A DNA stretch of 64,000 nt from Ancylobacter koreensis (GTDB lineage: Bacteria > Pseudomonadota > Alphaproteobacteria > Rhizobiales > Xanthobacteraceae), in the NCBI RefSeq assembly GCF_023016525.1, contig NZ_JALKCG010000006.1, positions 62,001 through 126,000 of the forward strand, given 5' to 3'. Positions 63,406-64,000 of the stretch are shown in pieces. Made by a program: the position numbers and the translations under genes. How positions within the stretch are numbered: position 1 is the first letter of the stretch; every line of letters starts with the position of its first letter. A model generated the notes under the pieces. It was not told the DNA's origin. It ran no database searches and saw only the letters and a list, made by a program, of their open reading frames with translations.

Positions 63406-63878
63406 GGCACGTCCCCTTCCATCGGCACCACGGCGGCGTCCTTGCTCTGCGTGAGCGTCAGCGCCGTCTTCACGTTGCGCACATTGGGCGCGCCGGTCAG
63501 CTCCAGCACGAAATTCTGGAAGGTGCGCAGGTCCGGGGCGACGCAGAGCAGGATGAAGTCGGTCTCGCCAGAGAGCATCCAGCAGGAGCGCACCAGCGGC
63601 CAGCGCTCCACCTGCGCGGCAAAGGCCGAGAGGTCCGCCTCGGCCTGACTGACGAGATGCACCATGGCGAAGGCCATCAGGTCGAAGCCGAGCTTCTTCT
63701 CGTCGAGCAGGGCGCGGTAGCCCTTGATGATGCCCTCCTCTTCCAGCGCGCGCACGCGGCGCAGGCACGGAGGGGCGGAAATGCCGACGCGCTGGGACAG
63801 TTCGACATTGGTGATGCGGCCATCGCCCTGAAGCTCGCGCAGTATGTTCCAGTCGATCGCGTCGATACGGCGGGCCAC
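63402..63878 (-). CDS. Lrp/AsnC family transcriptional regulator
   Basis: A 158-residue Lrp/AsnC regulator: N-terminal helix-turn-helix (DWNILRELQGDGRITNVELS, RVGISAPPCLRRVRALEEEG) and C-terminal RAM ligand-binding domain (SWMLSGETDFILLCVAPDLR-like region, LTGAPNVRNVKTALTL). Start at GTG 63878 (ARRIDAIDWNILREL) follows GGAGACGCCCGC; a longer in-frame ORF exists but has low-complexity content. Its stop overlaps the TTG of the GT8 gene, an unusual coupling of an amino-acid-type regulator to a glycosyltransferase. Confidence 0.9.
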   Translation of the reverse strand: MARRIDAIDWNILRELQGDGRITNVELSQRVGISAPPCLRRVRALEEEGIIKGYRALLDEKKLGFDLMAFAMVHLVSQAEADLSAFAAQVERWPLVRSCWMLSGETDFILLCVAPDLRTFQNFVLELTGAPNVRNVKTALTLTQSKDAAVVPMEGDVP

Positions 63879-64000
63879 GCGGGCGTCTCCGGTTGCGGCG
63901 GCCGGGGCACGGCACGCCTCCGGCCGCGACGATAGCGAAGCGGCCGGCGAGAAATATGACGTGAGCAATTATCTTGCGCGCCTGTCCCGCGCAATCTTCC

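Overview
The window is GC-rich, densely coded chromosomal DNA from an alphaproteobacterium. It most likely comes from the Hyphomicrobiales (Rhizobiales), possibly near Xanthobacteraceae (Ancylobacter/Starkeya/Xanthobacter). This is inferred from protein character, not from a marker gene search. The pointers are an LpcC-type LPS core mannosyltransferase, an ArsR-methyltransferase fusion heading metF/metH, an Omp31-like barrel protein, a DnaG that has lost most of its zinc ligands, and CTCACCC/CTCTCCCC-type palindromic repeats. No rRNA, tRNA, CRISPR array, transposase or intact prophage was seen. Most genes are core or niche functions; the accessory material is small and scattered.

Layout. 1-6.1 kb (minus): a BMP-family nucleoside-type ABC importer (binding protein, double ATPase, two permeases) followed by a cytosine deaminase cut by the window edge; this looks like a purine/pyrimidine salvage operon, and its ATPase gene is bracketed by two copies of a paired palindromic repeat. 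6.2-8.7 kb (minus): pdxY-phzF-nudix. 8.9-12.4 kb: a membrane diguanylate cyclase, three very small genes and an amidase. 12.5-20.5 kb: an outer-membrane barrel, then the methionine cycle operon on the minus strand (ArsR-methyltransferase regulator, metF, a 58-aa coiled-coil ORF, a DUF559 endonuclease gene between inverted palindromic repeats, metH, an LssY-C protein). 20.6-30.5 kb: trmO, an L,D-transpeptidase, a MOSC protein, an hdeD-opgC-SGNH-SGNH operon, an O-methyltransferase whose 3' end is tandemly duplicated, prmB and a MltB-type lytic transglycosylase.

30.8-42.3 kb: a small secreted protein, ettA, a PAS-GGDEF protein, a trehalose cluster (otsB-GH15-otsA), a GAF-GGDEF protein, an aldose 1-epimerase-like protein, an MFS carrier and two small membrane proteins. 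42.4-48.0 kb (minus): a holin-endolysin fusion resembling gene-transfer-agent release proteins, then rpoD and dnaG. 48.1-50.8 kb: an ArsR/SRPBCC pair with two visible operators, azlCD and yqeY. 51.0-59.7 kb: carA, a radical SAM/UdgX DNA-repair pair, a cupin, carB and greA. 59.8-63.9 kb: LPS/envelope glycosylation genes (LpcC-like GT4, ELM1-like, methyltransferase, GT8) ending in an Lrp/AsnC regulator.

Most noteworthy: the DUF559 cassette whose flanking inverted palindromes supply both the ribosome-binding site and the last codons of the gene; the single-chain holin-muramidase with a palindrome just before its start codon; a strong intrinsic terminator only 38 nt upstream of the carB start; the four-copy 33-bp duplication of an O-methyltransferase stop region; and the opgC operon with two paralogous SGNH hydrolases.
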